From an uncultured Granulosicoccus sp. (GTDB lineage: Bacteria; Pseudomonadota; Gammaproteobacteria; Granulosicoccales; Granulosicoccaceae), in NCBI GenBank assembly GCA_947499955.1, contig CANMQI010000005.1, positions 186,001-250,000 on the forward strand: a stretch of DNA of 64,000 nucleotides, given 5' to 3'. The notes beneath the pieces are model-generated. The model was not told the origin of the DNA, did not search any database, and worked only from the letters and a program-made list of their open reading frames with translations. Positions 9,689 to 18,242 of the stretch are shown here, piece by piece. The translations under genes and the position numbers were made by a program. Every line of letters begins with the position of its first letter. Position 1 is the stretch's first letter.

Positions 9689-10396
9689 TTATCCGGTCCG
9701 GGTCCAGTCTCTCATCACGCTATCAAGCCAGAGCGTCACACTGGCATCGTGCAGGTGAGCATCGCTCATCATGCGGGCACGCTCCTCGTCCGTGAACTGC
9801 TCCGGCTTCTTGAGCCGGTTGCGCTCCTGCCAGATAGACAGCACTTCCGGGTTCACCTCCGGATGGAACTGCATACCCATGACACGATCATTGAGCCGGT
9901 AGGCCTGATTCGGAAAGTGTTCACCGGTGGCGATGCGCCGGGTATCGGGCGGCAGCTCGAAGCCTTCCGAGTGCCACTGCATGACGGTCAGCGGGGATTG
10001 CAGAAAATCCGATTCACCGGGGACCGGATCAACCCGATGAAAGCCGACTTCCTGTACCGCGTTCTCATGCGGTCTGACTCGCGCACCCAGCACCCGGGCC
10101 AGAATCTGCGCGCCGAGGCAGATACCCAGAAACGGGACGTCATGCTTCAGGCATTGCTCGACAAAGACCAGTTCGCGTCTGACCCAGTCGAAGTCGGAAC
10201 AATCGTTGGCACTGTTGGCCCCCCCGAAGACCATGACCCCGGCGTAACCGCGGGGGTCTGGAAAGGGGTCGTCATTGACGGGGTAACACCAGTCAACCAC
10301 CTGGCCGTTATCGGACATCCAGCGTGTACAGCGATCCACATTCCAGTTGGCGGAATGCTTGACGAACAGATATGGCGCTGCAGCACTACGAGTCAT
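9689..10396 (-). CDS. Class I glutamine amidotransferase (GMP-synthase-like GATase domain)
   Basis: A 235-residue stand-alone class I amidotransferase. The nucleophile elbow is GICLGAQILA with the catalytic Cys. The His-Glu pair is in GMQFHPEVNPE, and MQWHSEGFELPPDTRRIATG is characteristic of the GuaA-like group. Such proteins hydrolyse glutamine or related gamma-glutamyl compounds and pass on ammonia, or act as gamma-glutamyl hydrolases. It starts six bases after the stop of the lipoprotein gene and precedes the glutamate-synthase-like gene, so it is probably part of the same transcript. The partner acceptor is unknown. Confidence 0.9.
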   Translation of the reverse strand: MTRSAAAPYLFVKHSANWNVDRCTRWMSDNGQVVDWCYPVNDDPFPDPRGYAGVMVFGGANSANDCSDFDWVRRELVFVEQCLKHDVPFLGICLGAQILARVLGARVRPHENAVQEVGFHRVDPVPGESDFLQSPLTVMQWHSEGFELPPDTRRIATGEHFPNQAYRLNDRVMGMQFHPEVNPEVLSIWQERNRLKKPEQFTDEERARMMSDAHLHDASVTLWLDSVMRDWTRTG

Positions 10397-10402
10397 GCAA
10401 AT

Positions 10403-11818
10403 CTATCGCACCCAGATGTAGAAGGTATCGGAAACAGCGGTCTCACCCAGAGAATCTGTAGCCTCGATACGCAAGTTGCGCACATTGGTCTTCTCGGTTG
10501 GAGTACCCGACACAATGCCCGTTTCCTCGTCGATCTCGACACCATCCGGCAAGACACTGTTTCCAGCAATGGCAAAACTCAGCGTATCACCATCCGGATC
10601 GATGAATTCTGGAATCACAGGCCGAATAGATCTTCCCAGCAGGATTATCTGATTGAACACGGTGTCCTCCACATATTCCGGTGCCGAGTTCTCGGCGACC
10701 ACGGGCGCCGCCTCGATCACCAGGATGATATCGGTTTCCAGAACGGCTCCTCCATCACTGACAATCAGCGTCAGCACATGAGTACCGACATCCTCTTCAC
10801 CGGGAACCCCGGACAGAACACCATCCTCACTCAGGCTGAGTGTGCCGTCATCGGGCAACGGTGTCGCGAGCGCCAGCGAGAAGACCAGCTCAGCCTCTTC
10901 TGGATCAGCAAAATAAAGGCCAAGATTCTCCACGAAATCCTCGCCCTCGGTGGCCAGCAATTCAGGCACATCGTCCAGCAACTCCGGCACCTGATTGGCG
11001 GCAACGATACGAATGGTGGCGGTGGCCGTGGACACATGCACACCATCAGTGAGCTGGTAGACGAAGCTGTCGAACTGATCGGCGCCAATACCGTTCAGGC
11101 TCGACTCGTAGATGAAACTGCCATCGCCCGCCTCGCTCAGCTCGAAGAATTCCGCACTCTGTGGAGCCTCCAGAGGCTCGGTCAAGACCCGTAATCCCTG
11201 GTTGCCGACATCGTCATCATCACTGTCGTTGCTCAGCAGATTCAATTCGTCGGCGGCAAAGACTTCACGCGTGCCTTCCAGCACTACAAAAGTATCGTTG
11301 ACGGCCAGTGGCGCTTCATTGATGGCGATCAGACAGAAGTCATAGTCACTCGTGTTTTTCAGCCCATCGCTGCCGGTGACGGTCAATCGATACCGGAGGC
11401 CTACAGACGCTCGCAGTTCGGGTGCCAACAGGTTGAATTCCGCCAGCTGGTCATCGGTTTCCACCTGTTCGAAATTCACGGAACATTCGTCTGGATTGGT
11501 GCAGGCCTCTGTCAACGATCCTGCGGCCAGGTCGGCCCTGAAATCCGGCAGGTCCGAGCAAATGGCCAGATTACCTTGCTCCAGCGGTGTGCTGCCCCAG
11601 CTGAATGTCTGCTCTCCCGATGCGGTGGTATTACGCGCCGTCGCAAGGTGTGCAATGGTTTTTTCGTTGAGCACGATGGCACTATCCACCGGCTGGTCAT
11701 CGAGAAAGACCTCGGTGACCGGCACGCCCGAAGTTCCTGCTGAATCCACCCAGCCACAACCACTGAGCAACAGGCACGTGCCAGCCGCGCTGGCATACAA
11801 GCTTGCCGAAGTCTTCAT
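10403..11818 (-). CDS. Predicted lipoprotein with cadherin/Ig-like repeat domains
   Basis: A 471-residue exported protein. Its N-terminus AAGTCLLLSGC is a lipobox, with Cys about residue 21, so it should be lipid-anchored in the cell envelope. The body is acidic and contains a tandem-Ig/VCBS-type unit (AVNDTFVVLEGTREVF, LLSNDSDDDD, FIYESS, DQFDSFVYQLTDG) and two CADG-type Ig units (FADPEEAELVFSLA; FIDPDGDTLSFAIAG with VSGTPTE). It looks like a surface or adhesion-type binding protein. Its position is odd: ten bases after the nucleoside hydrolase and six before the amidotransferase, in an otherwise enzymatic operon. No ligand can be assigned. Confidence 0.85.
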   Translation of the reverse strand: MKTSASLYASAAGTCLLLSGCGWVDSAGTSGVPVTEVFLDDQPVDSAIVLNEKTIAHLATARNTTASGEQTFSWGSTPLEQGNLAICSDLPDFRADLAAGSLTEACTNPDECSVNFEQVETDDQLAEFNLLAPELRASVGLRYRLTVTGSDGLKNTSDYDFCLIAINEAPLAVNDTFVVLEGTREVFAADELNLLSNDSDDDDVGNQGLRVLTEPLEAPQSAEFFELSEAGDGSFIYESSLNGIGADQFDSFVYQLTDGVHVSTATATIRIVAANQVPELLDDVPELLATEGEDFVENLGLYFADPEEAELVFSLALATPLPDDGTLSLSEDGVLSGVPGEEDVGTHVLTLIVSDGGAVLETDIILVIEAAPVVAENSAPEYVEDTVFNQIILLGRSIRPVIPEFIDPDGDTLSFAIAGNSVLPDGVEIDEETGIVSGTPTEKTNVRNLRIEATDSLGETAVSDTFYIWVR

Positions 11819-11827
11819 GACTACCCC

Positions 11828-12847
11828 TCAACGTCGATGATGACTGATGATAGTCTGTAGAAAGTGCTCTCGCACACGTTCTGCATCGACTGTCATGCAG
11901 ACCGCACTGGACGGGCGATCCTGCCAGTGGGGGACGGCGTAGGCATAGCCCTTGCGATCCAGTGCCAGCTGACCGACGGCAATACCCTCAGGCACCACAC
12001 GAGCAGCCCCCTTTTCAACCGTGAAGGCATCCGGCTGCAATACATAGGCAACGGCTGCAGCATCATGCATGGCGCATTGTGGCTCATCGAGTCCCTTGGC
12101 CGCACCGCTCTGTGTATAGAAATCGACGTAGAAACGGCTGCTCTGCCAGATAAGCGCTCCGGTCTCGCCGGCCTGGTCATCCAGTTGTTTCAGGTGACTG
12201 TCGGTGAGCATGATGCGGTGAGTGACATCCAGACCGACGATGGTGGCTGGCCAGTCGGCAGCCAGTAGCTCATCGGCAGCATGTGGGTCATTGAGGAAGT
12301 TGGCTTCGGCGACCGGGGAGACATTGCCCGGCTCATCGATACAACCGCCCATGATGACCAGACCTGCAACCAGTTCTGGCAGGCCCGGCTCACGACGATA
12401 GGCCTCGGCCACGTTGGTCAAGGGCCCCACGGCCACGATCGTGATTTCACCGGGGTTTTCACGGGCGCTCTGAATGATGAAATCGGCGGCGTCGACAGGC
12501 TCCAGTTGCGCATGTCGCGCCTCGCTGCGCAGCGCTGCGGCGCTGGCGGCAGGCGCTCCCGGCTGACTGCCCGGATAGACATTGCCCAGACCATCGCCGC
12601 CGTGCACGAAATCGGCATGCGGCAAGGGTGATTGCACCAGCGGAATGGAGGCACCGCGCGCCACGGCAACCGACTCGGCGCCCAGCACGTCCAGAATGTA
12701 CTGGGCGTTGCGGGTCGAGTAGTCGATATTGATATTGCCGAAGACGGTCGTCAGCCCCAGCAGTTCGATGTCCGGATGGGCCATGGCATAGGCAATCGCC
12801 ATGGTGTCGTCTACACCCGGGTCGGTGTCAATGATGATCTTGTGCAT
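11828..12847 (-). CDS. Inosine-uridine type nucleoside hydrolase
   Basis: Hydrolyses ribonucleosides to base and ribose. The 339-residue protein starts MHKIIIDTDPGVDDTMAIAY, containing the Ca2+-binding DTDPGVDD motif of the IUNH family. It continues with GLTTVFGNINIDYSTRNAQY, ADFVHGGDGLGN, VIMGGCIDEPGNVSPVAEAN, and the C-terminal metal/active-site region CAMHDAAAVAYVLQP. Length is normal (310-340). The gene follows the ribokinase by 12 bases. With the BMP importer downstream in the same region this gives uptake, cleavage and ribose phosphorylation. Purine versus pyrimidine preference cannot be read from the sequence. Confidence 0.93.
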   Translation of the reverse strand: MHKIIIDTDPGVDDTMAIAYAMAHPDIELLGLTTVFGNINIDYSTRNAQYILDVLGAESVAVARGASIPLVQSPLPHADFVHGGDGLGNVYPGSQPGAPAASAAALRSEARHAQLEPVDAADFIIQSARENPGEITIVAVGPLTNVAEAYRREPGLPELVAGLVIMGGCIDEPGNVSPVAEANFLNDPHAADELLAADWPATIVGLDVTHRIMLTDSHLKQLDDQAGETGALIWQSSRFYVDFYTQSGAAKGLDEPQCAMHDAAAVAYVLQPDAFTVEKGAARVVPEGIAVGQLALDRKGYAYAVPHWQDRPSSAVCMTVDAERVREHFLQTIISHHRR

Positions 12848-12859
12848 GGTCAGTTTCGT

Positions 12860-13747
12860 TCAATCGTCCTGTGTGCTGTCGACATCGGCAAGGGTCGGGA
12901 TGCTGGGCGTGGCGCCAGCCACCGTTACCGACAGGGCTGCAGCGCGACAGGCGCGCTGTAATGCCTCCTTTTCAGCCAGCCCCTGTATGAGTCCGGCAAG
13001 GAAGTATCCCACAAAGGTATCCCCGGCTCCCGTCGTATCGACAACATCGACCGGAACCGCCGCTTCCTGCACCTGTTGTCCCTTGTATTGCAGCAAGGCG
13101 CCGCGCGAGCCGAGCGTCAACACCAGGCGGGTGTTCGGATAGCGTTCGGCCAGAATGGCCAGAGCCTTGTCCGGATCGTCGGACTCGGCCAGATCGGTCG
13201 CCTCGGTTTCATTGACGATCAGAACATCGCATTGCGTCAGCGGCAACTGCCGGACGGCGGCCGTCATCGGTGCCGGATTGAAGGCGATTGACAGCTTGCG
13301 CTGCCGGGCAATATCGAAGGCCTCGGCGATATCGTTGCATTCGTTCTGCATCAGCAACCAGTCACCGGCCTGAGCCTCGCTCAGCTGCTGCTCCAGCACC
13401 GAGCGATCAAAACTCTGATTGGCGCCACCATGCAGGATAATGGAGTTTTCACCCCTGTCATCCACCTGAATGATGGCATGACCGCTGGACCCGTCCACCT
13501 GCTCCACGGCCTGAATGTCAACGCCTGCCGCCTTCATCTGCTCGGCAGCCCACTGATCGGATGCCCCGATACGACCGATGTGACGCACATCGATGCCGGC
13601 GCGGGCCAGCGCCACCGACTGATTCGCACCCTTGCCACCCAGCACGGTTTCAAGCGAGCGACTGGACAGGGTTTCCCCCGGCTGTACCAGGTGTGGCACC
13701 CGGTAGACCATGTCGATATTGATGGAGCCGAAATTGAAGACCTTCAT
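12860..13747 (-). CDS. rbsK: Ribokinase (PfkB family)
   Basis: ATP-dependent kinase of ribose, 295 residues. The N-terminal motif is NFGSINIDMVYRVPHLVQPG with LGGKGANQSVALARAG, typical of ribokinase. The PfkB C-terminal signature DTTGAGDTFVGYFLAGL contains the catalytic Asp. It is the first gene of the minus-strand run with the nucleoside hydrolase, matching conversion of released ribose to ribose-5-phosphate. The start ATG at 13747 is about 100 bases from the divergent HMG-CoA lyase gene, so promoters for both lie in 13748-13847. A related kinase for another pentose is the only realistic alternative. Confidence 0.9.
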   Translation of the reverse strand: MKVFNFGSINIDMVYRVPHLVQPGETLSSRSLETVLGGKGANQSVALARAGIDVRHIGRIGASDQWAAEQMKAAGVDIQAVEQVDGSSGHAIIQVDDRGENSIILHGGANQSFDRSVLEQQLSEAQAGDWLLMQNECNDIAEAFDIARQRKLSIAFNPAPMTAAVRQLPLTQCDVLIVNETEATDLAESDDPDKALAILAERYPNTRLVLTLGSRGALLQYKGQQVQEAAVPVDVVDTTGAGDTFVGYFLAGLIQGLAEKEALQRACRAAALSVTVAGATPSIPTLADVDSTQDD

Positions 13748-13847
13748 GGATCAAGCTGCGAGTGTGTAAAAGACAATCAGGAGTGTAACGCGCTATCCTC
13801 CGCATGAGTGCCCCATCCATCAGCCACCCAAGCGGAACCCTGAACGC

Positions 13848-14768
13848 GTGAACTACCCCGATAAGGTCACTCTGGTGGAGGTCGGACCACGAGATGGCCT
13901 GCAGAACGAAGCGACCGCCCTGAGCGTTATACAAAAAGCCACCTTGGTGGACAAGCTGTCTGCCAGCGGACTATCGGTCATAGAAACCGGCTCCTTTGTC
14001 TCCCCCCGCTGGGTACCGCAGATGGCTGACTCGGGCGCCGTTTTCAACAGCATAAAGCGTCGCCCTGGAACTCGTTACACCGCCCTGACGCCCAACGAGA
14101 GAGGCCTCGATGCGGCCATCGACGCAGACGTCAGTGAGGTCGCCATCTTTGCCGCCGTGACGGAGAGCTTCTCGCGCAAGAATCTCAATGCCAGTATCAG
14201 CGAGACCCTGCAGCGTTTCGAACCGGTGCTGAAGCGCGCCCTGGCCCTGGACATACCGGTACGCGGCTACCTGTCCTGCGTGCTGGGATGCCCCTATGAG
14301 GGTTCTGTGGAACCTGCGGCTGTCAGTCAGCTGACCCGTCAGTTGCTGGACATGGGCTGCCATGAAGTCTCACTGGGCGACACCATCGGCACGGGTACGG
14401 CCGGCAGCACGAGCCGCCTGCTCGATACCCTGCTTGGAGATGACATTGCGGTTGAACGACTGGCCATGCACTGTCACGACACCTACGGACAGGCTCTGGC
14501 AAATCTGGTGATTGCCCTGCAATACGGCGTGGCTACCATCGACACCTCTATCGCCGGCCTCGGCGGATGCCCCTATGCCCGGGGCGCCACCGGCAATGTC
14601 GCCACCGAAGATGTGGTCTATCTGCTCGACGGCCTGGGTATCGAACACGGCGTCGACTTCCCGCGACTGCTTGAAGCCAGCCGTTACATCAGCGAACAAT
14701 TGCAGCGCGACACGCAATCAAGAGCCGCCAGAGCCTTGCTGGCTGCCAGCGACAACACTGCAGACTGA
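13848..14768 (+). CDS. mvaB: Hydroxymethylglutaryl-CoA lyase
   Basis: Cleaves HMG-CoA to acetoacetate and acetyl-CoA, the last step of leucine degradation. The 306-residue protein begins (GTG start) MNYPDKVTLVEVGPRDGLQN, with the metal-binding/active-site EVGPRDGLQNE. It has ETGSFVSPRWVPQMAD, the catalytic cysteine loop GLGGCPYARGATGNVATEDV, and MHCHDTYGQALAN with metal-binding histidines. Length and motifs match the bacterial enzyme. The downstream DUF1289 gene follows after 19 bases. No other leucine-pathway genes are adjacent, although ETF-QO, acyl-CoA dehydrogenase and HIBYL-CoA hydrolase elsewhere in the window serve related routes. Confidence 0.94.
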   Translation: MNYPDKVTLVEVGPRDGLQNEATALSVIQKATLVDKLSASGLSVIETGSFVSPRWVPQMADSGAVFNSIKRRPGTRYTALTPNERGLDAAIDADVSEVAIFAAVTESFSRKNLNASISETLQRFEPVLKRALALDIPVRGYLSCVLGCPYEGSVEPAAVSQLTRQLLDMGCHEVSLGDTIGTGTAGSTSRLLDTLLGDDIAVERLAMHCHDTYGQALANLVIALQYGVATIDTSIAGLGGCPYARGATGNVATEDVVYLLDGLGIEHGVDFPRLLEASRYISEQLQRDTQSRAARALLAASDNTAD

Positions 14769-14787
14769 CACCGGACCGAATCTGACC

Positions 14788-15006
14788 ATGTACGCCGATA
14801 TTCCTTCACCCTGCATTGGCATCTGCCGTATCGACAAGGACAGGCAGCTGTGCGAAGGCTGCCTGCGCACCCTGGATGAAATAGGCTGCTGGGGCGTCAT
14901 GAAGCCTGATGAAAGACTCACGGTTCTGCATGCCTGCCTGGAACGGCGTCGCAGTCCCGACAGTCAGTCGCCGACAGCCGGTGACAACGAGGTGGACGCC
15001 TCCTGA
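14788..15006 (+). CDS. DUF1289 family small Cys-rich protein
   Basis: A 72-residue protein starting MYADIPSPCIGICRIDKDRQ, followed by LCEGCLRTLDEIGCWGVM. The C-x3-C-x8-C-x2-C arrangement and the following Gly-Cys-Trp define DUF1289 proteins, thought to bind a metal or Fe-S cluster; their role is unknown. It uses the ATG 19 bases downstream of the HMG-CoA lyase stop and is probably co-transcribed with it. It converges on the thioesterase gene; a short hairpin (15066-15084) lies between them. Confidence 0.88.
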   Translation: MYADIPSPCIGICRIDKDRQLCEGCLRTLDEIGCWGVMKPDERLTVLHACLERRRSPDSQSPTAGDNEVDAS

Positions 15007-15068
15007 TCACAGCCCGGTTTGCCAGTGGGCCGACCGGGAAACACGGCAAGACTCAGCGCCGGAGACGA

Positions 15069-15494
15069 TCAGCCCCGCTGATCGGGCGGTGGTATGGAAT
15101 AGGTGCCGGTGACATGGGCCACCGGATCATCAGCACCGGAGTGCTCACTGAACAGCGTCACCTCCCCCACCGCCAGTCGCTTGCCGAGTTTCAGCATGCG
15201 GGCGTCGGCCACCACATCCGCGGTTCCCGGCTTGCGCAGGAAGTTGATGGACAGACTGGTGGTCACCGCCAGTTCCACCGGTCCGATGCGCGACAACACC
15301 AACGCATACAGTGCGGCATCGGCCAGTCCCATCATGACGGGTCCGGCGATGGTGCCGCCGGGACGCAGAAAGCGTTCGTCGTACAGCGCCCGCAGACGGA
15401 CGTGATCCTCGGCAAAGTAATCCACGGCGATACCCATCATGCCGGCAAAGGGCAGACGCTCATCGAGAATTTCACGAAAGGCATCTTCATCCAT
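15069..15494 (-). CDS. PaaI-like hotdog-fold thioesterase
   Basis: A 141-residue hotdog-fold protein. The motif GGTIAGPVMMGLADAALYAL corresponds to the PaaI/YbgC-like 'G-x-H/P-x-x-x-x-D' helix. It continues LAVTTSLSINFLRKPGTADV and VGEVTLFSEHSGADDPVAHV. It should hydrolyse an acyl-CoA in the cytoplasm; the substrate is unknown. I chose the ATG at 15494 (MDEDAFREIL) because the in-frame sequence upstream to 15719 is Ser/Arg-rich and unlike the family. A start at an upstream GTG, adding about 20 residues, is possible. Confidence 0.8.
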   Translation of the reverse strand: MDEDAFREILDERLPFAGMMGIAVDYFAEDHVRLRALYDERFLRPGGTIAGPVMMGLADAALYALVLSRIGPVELAVTTSLSINFLRKPGTADVVADARMLKLGKRLAVGEVTLFSEHSGADDPVAHVTGTYSIPPPDQRG

Positions 15495-15684
15495 CAGCAA
15501 TGAGGACGAAGCTGCCACTGGGGAGGAGACTGTCTGGTGTTCGCTGCTCACGATCAGCTTTCCGCTTTCTTGCCTGCAATGGCACAGTGTCACCGAGAGC
15601 TGCGCTCCGGTCAACATGACCCTGAACCGGACGGCCGTACGCAGACGCTGAATAACACGTTGCTTTCCGCTCGACCCACTAGAG

Positions 15685-17883
15685 TCAGGATACCTTGCGC
15701 TCGACTCGGTTGGTGGCACGAATCAGCCACTGTTGCATTTCATCGGCCTGCATGGGGTGGCTGATCAGGAAGCCCTGCGCCTCGTTGCAATCAAAGCCGT
15801 GCAGAATGTCATATTGCTGCCGAGTCTCGACACCCTCGGCCACCACCGTCAGATTCAGATTGTGGCTCAGTGTGATGATGGCTGACACGATGGCCACATC
15901 TCCTGCGTCGACCCCGAGATCCTTGACAAAGGAACGATCGATCTTGAGCTTGTCCACCGGCAGCCGTTTCAGGTAGGTCAGGGAGGAGAAGCCGGTTCCG
16001 AAATCATCGATGGCCACCTGAATACCCAGGGCCTTCATGTCACGCAGACTTCGTATACCCAGCTCGATATCCTTGAACAGCAGACTTTCCGTCAATTCGA
16101 TTTCAAGCAGATGCGGGTCAAGCCCACTGTAGGCAATCGCGGTATTGATATCGGTGATCATGTCGCTGCGCATGAACTGCACGGAGGAGCAATTCACCGC
16201 AATGATGATCGGCTCAAGCCCGCCATCTATCCACGCCTGCATCTGGCGAGTGGCCTCGCAAAGCACCCAGCGACCCAGCGGCAGTATCAGTCCGGTCTCT
16301 TCCGCCAGTGGAATGAATTCAGTCGGATTGACCGTACCGTAGATCTCATGATCCCAGCGAATCAGCGCCTCGACGCCACTGACACTGCCATCATCGAGAT
16401 TGACCTTCGGCTGATACACCAGAGTCAGTTGTTCGTTTTCTATCGCATTTTTCAGTTCACTTTCCATCGAGAATCTGGCCAGCGCCTGCTCGTGGATCTG
16501 ACGAGAATAGAACTGATAGCCGTTACGTCCGGACTCCTTGGCGTGGTACATGGCGATATCGGCATTCTTCATCAGCACTTCCGTGGTCACACCATCTGCC
16601 GGAAAGACACTGATACCGATGGTCGTGGTCACCGACACACGCTGCTCGCCAATGTCGTAGGGCGTACTGATCGACTTGGCGATGCGCTCTGCCACGCGAG
16701 CCGCATCCTCAGCCCGGTTGATCTGGCTTAGCAACACGACAAACTCATCACCGCCCAGTCGAGCGACCGTATGCGGTGATTCGATCTCGTCGAAGTCGAT
16801 GTTCTCACTGGTCGTGCTGACCATGTCACCACCGCGAACCACACCAACCAGCCGACCAGACACCTGCTTGAGCAACGCATCACCGGCATCGTGACCCAGA
16901 GTATCGTTGACCTGCTTGAAATGGTCCAGATCCAGAAACAGCAGAGCGAATTTGCCCTGATTGCGTTTGGCCAGTTTCAGCGTGTAACGCAGTTGCTCAT
17001 TCAGCTGGGCACGATTGGGCAGGCCGGTGACCAGATCGAAATAGGCCAGGTCATGAATCTGCTTCTGGGCATTGGTGCGCTCGGTAATATCCTGAATGGT
17101 GCCCATCATGTGAGTGCATTCACCACTCTCGTTGCAATAGGGCTCAGCCTCCAGACGAATGCGACGTGTCGACTCACCATGCAAGTCTGGCACGCAGAAC
17201 TCGATATTGAAGGGCTGTTTCTCGTCCACGGCATGCTCGGCCATCACACGGACACTCTGACGATCGCCGTCGACAATGCGGTCGAGAAATTCATCCCAGT
17301 TGTCCACAACCTGGCCCTCCAGCAACCCCATCACACGGCCGAACTCGCGTGACGATGACATGCTCTGATTACCCAGGCACCACTCCCAATTGCCAAGTCT
17401 GGCAATGCGCTGGGCATTGTCCAGTTTCGACTGACTGACACGCAAGGCATCGGCTGTCAATTTGGAACGCAGCAGATACTGCACTCGGTAAGGCAGGATG
17501 TAGAAGTTCACCGGTTTGGTCAGGAAATCAGTGACCCCTTCGTCGTAGGCACGTGTGATCGAGTCCAGGTCCTCCAGTCCGGTAATCATGAGTATGGGCA
17601 CATGCAGACCACCCGGCAGTTTGCGAATGCCCTTGATGGCATCGAAGCCATCCATGACCGGCATGACGGCATCCATGATGACCAGGTCCGGCTCGTGAGA
17701 CCGATACATGTCGATGGCTTCTTTGCCATCGGCGGCATGCAGCACATCGAAACCGGCCTCTTCCAAGGCCCCTTCAGCCATCAGCAGACTGCCGATATCG
17801 TCATCCACATGCAACACGACAGGACGTTCGCGCTGCACGCTCGGCATCTCCATCTGCAACGCTTGTGAAGACACGAGGCTCAT
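15685..17883 (-). CDS. Receiver-PAS-GGDEF-EAL c-di-GMP regulator
   Basis: Cytoplasmic 732-residue response regulator. It starts with a receiver domain (residues 20-135; VLHVDDDIGSLLMAEGALEE, phospho-Asp in DLVIMDAVMPVMDGFDAIKG, Lys in FLTKPVN). A PAS region (about 165-275) follows, then GGDEF (RLGGDEFVVLL intact) and EAL (SGVEALIRWDHE, IDDFGTGFSSL, AEGVET intact). It therefore looks competent for both synthesis and hydrolysis of c-di-GMP. A stretch of about 20 residues (STTSENIDFDEIESPH region) is inserted just before RLGGDEF, where most cyclases have a short RGSDTVAR link. Its start overlaps the Hpt gene stop by one base, indicating a phosphorelay unit. Confidence 0.93.
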   Translation of the reverse strand: MSLVSSQALQMEMPSVQRERPVVLHVDDDIGSLLMAEGALEEAGFDVLHAADGKEAIDMYRSHEPDLVIMDAVMPVMDGFDAIKGIRKLPGGLHVPILMITGLEDLDSITRAYDEGVTDFLTKPVNFYILPYRVQYLLRSKLTADALRVSQSKLDNAQRIARLGNWEWCLGNQSMSSSREFGRVMGLLEGQVVDNWDEFLDRIVDGDRQSVRVMAEHAVDEKQPFNIEFCVPDLHGESTRRIRLEAEPYCNESGECTHMMGTIQDITERTNAQKQIHDLAYFDLVTGLPNRAQLNEQLRYTLKLAKRNQGKFALLFLDLDHFKQVNDTLGHDAGDALLKQVSGRLVGVVRGGDMVSTTSENIDFDEIESPHTVARLGGDEFVVLLSQINRAEDAARVAERIAKSISTPYDIGEQRVSVTTTIGISVFPADGVTTEVLMKNADIAMYHAKESGRNGYQFYSRQIHEQALARFSMESELKNAIENEQLTLVYQPKVNLDDGSVSGVEALIRWDHEIYGTVNPTEFIPLAEETGLILPLGRWVLCEATRQMQAWIDGGLEPIIIAVNCSSVQFMRSDMITDINTAIAYSGLDPHLLEIELTESLLFKDIELGIRSLRDMKALGIQVAIDDFGTGFSSLTYLKRLPVDKLKIDRSFVKDLGVDAGDVAIVSAIITLSHNLNLTVVAEGVETRQQYDILHGFDCNEAQGFLISHPMQADEMQQWLIRATNRVERKVS

Positions 17884-18242
17884 CAGGCAACCTTTGCCAT
17901 GTACAGGTCGAGTGCCTCAACGCTGTCGTCGAACAGTTCTTCCACACCATCGCCCAATGCGTGGCAGGCTGGATGATTCTCTTCGCGGGCCGCGGCCTCC
18001 AGCTCGCGACAACGTTCCGACAGGATTCTTGCACCGACATAGGCGCTGCTGGACTTCAAGCCATGGGCTGCGTTACCCACCGCTTGCAGATCATCCGCAT
18101 CCAACCCCCGCCGTATGATCTCGATGGCGGCAGGCGACTCTGACTTGAACAGGTCGACAATACGCTGCAGCAGGTCCGGTTTACCGGGCCGTTGCAGGGT
18201 GGCTATGGCCTTCAGTGCCTGTGGTTCGATGGGACTGGTCAT
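17883..18242 (-). CDS. Hpt (histidine phosphotransfer) domain protein
   Basis: A 119-residue single-domain phosphotransfer protein. The phospho-accepting histidine is in NAAHGLKSSSAYVGA, the standard HGLKSSS motif, within an all-helical sequence. It is translationally coupled at both ends: four bases overlap with the upstream membrane-protein gene (ATGA) and one with the receiver-PAS-GGDEF-EAL gene. It most likely hands phosphate to that receiver. No hybrid histidine kinase is adjacent, so the donor is encoded elsewhere. Confidence 0.9.
   Translation of the reverse strand: MTSPIEPQALKAIATLQRPGKPDLLQRIVDLFKSESPAAIEIIRRGLDADDLQAVGNAAHGLKSSSAYVGARILSERCRELEAAAREENHPACHALGDGVEELFDDSVEALDLYMAKVA

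Noticed and set aside
9488-11194. 568-residue plus-strand open frame
   Set aside because: Antisense to the amidotransferase and lipoprotein genes, both of which have firm family or lipobox evidence; its translation is His/Gln/Arg-rich with no motif.
13879-13893. GGTCGGACCAC sequence like the intergenic repeat core
   Set aside because: It is part of the HMG-CoA lyase codons for EVGPRDG, a required active-site motif, so the match is chance.
15066-15084. CGATCAG/CTGATCG hairpin at the convergent DUF1289 and thioesterase ends
   Set aside because: Short stem overlapping a stop codon with no T-run; too weak to list as a terminator.
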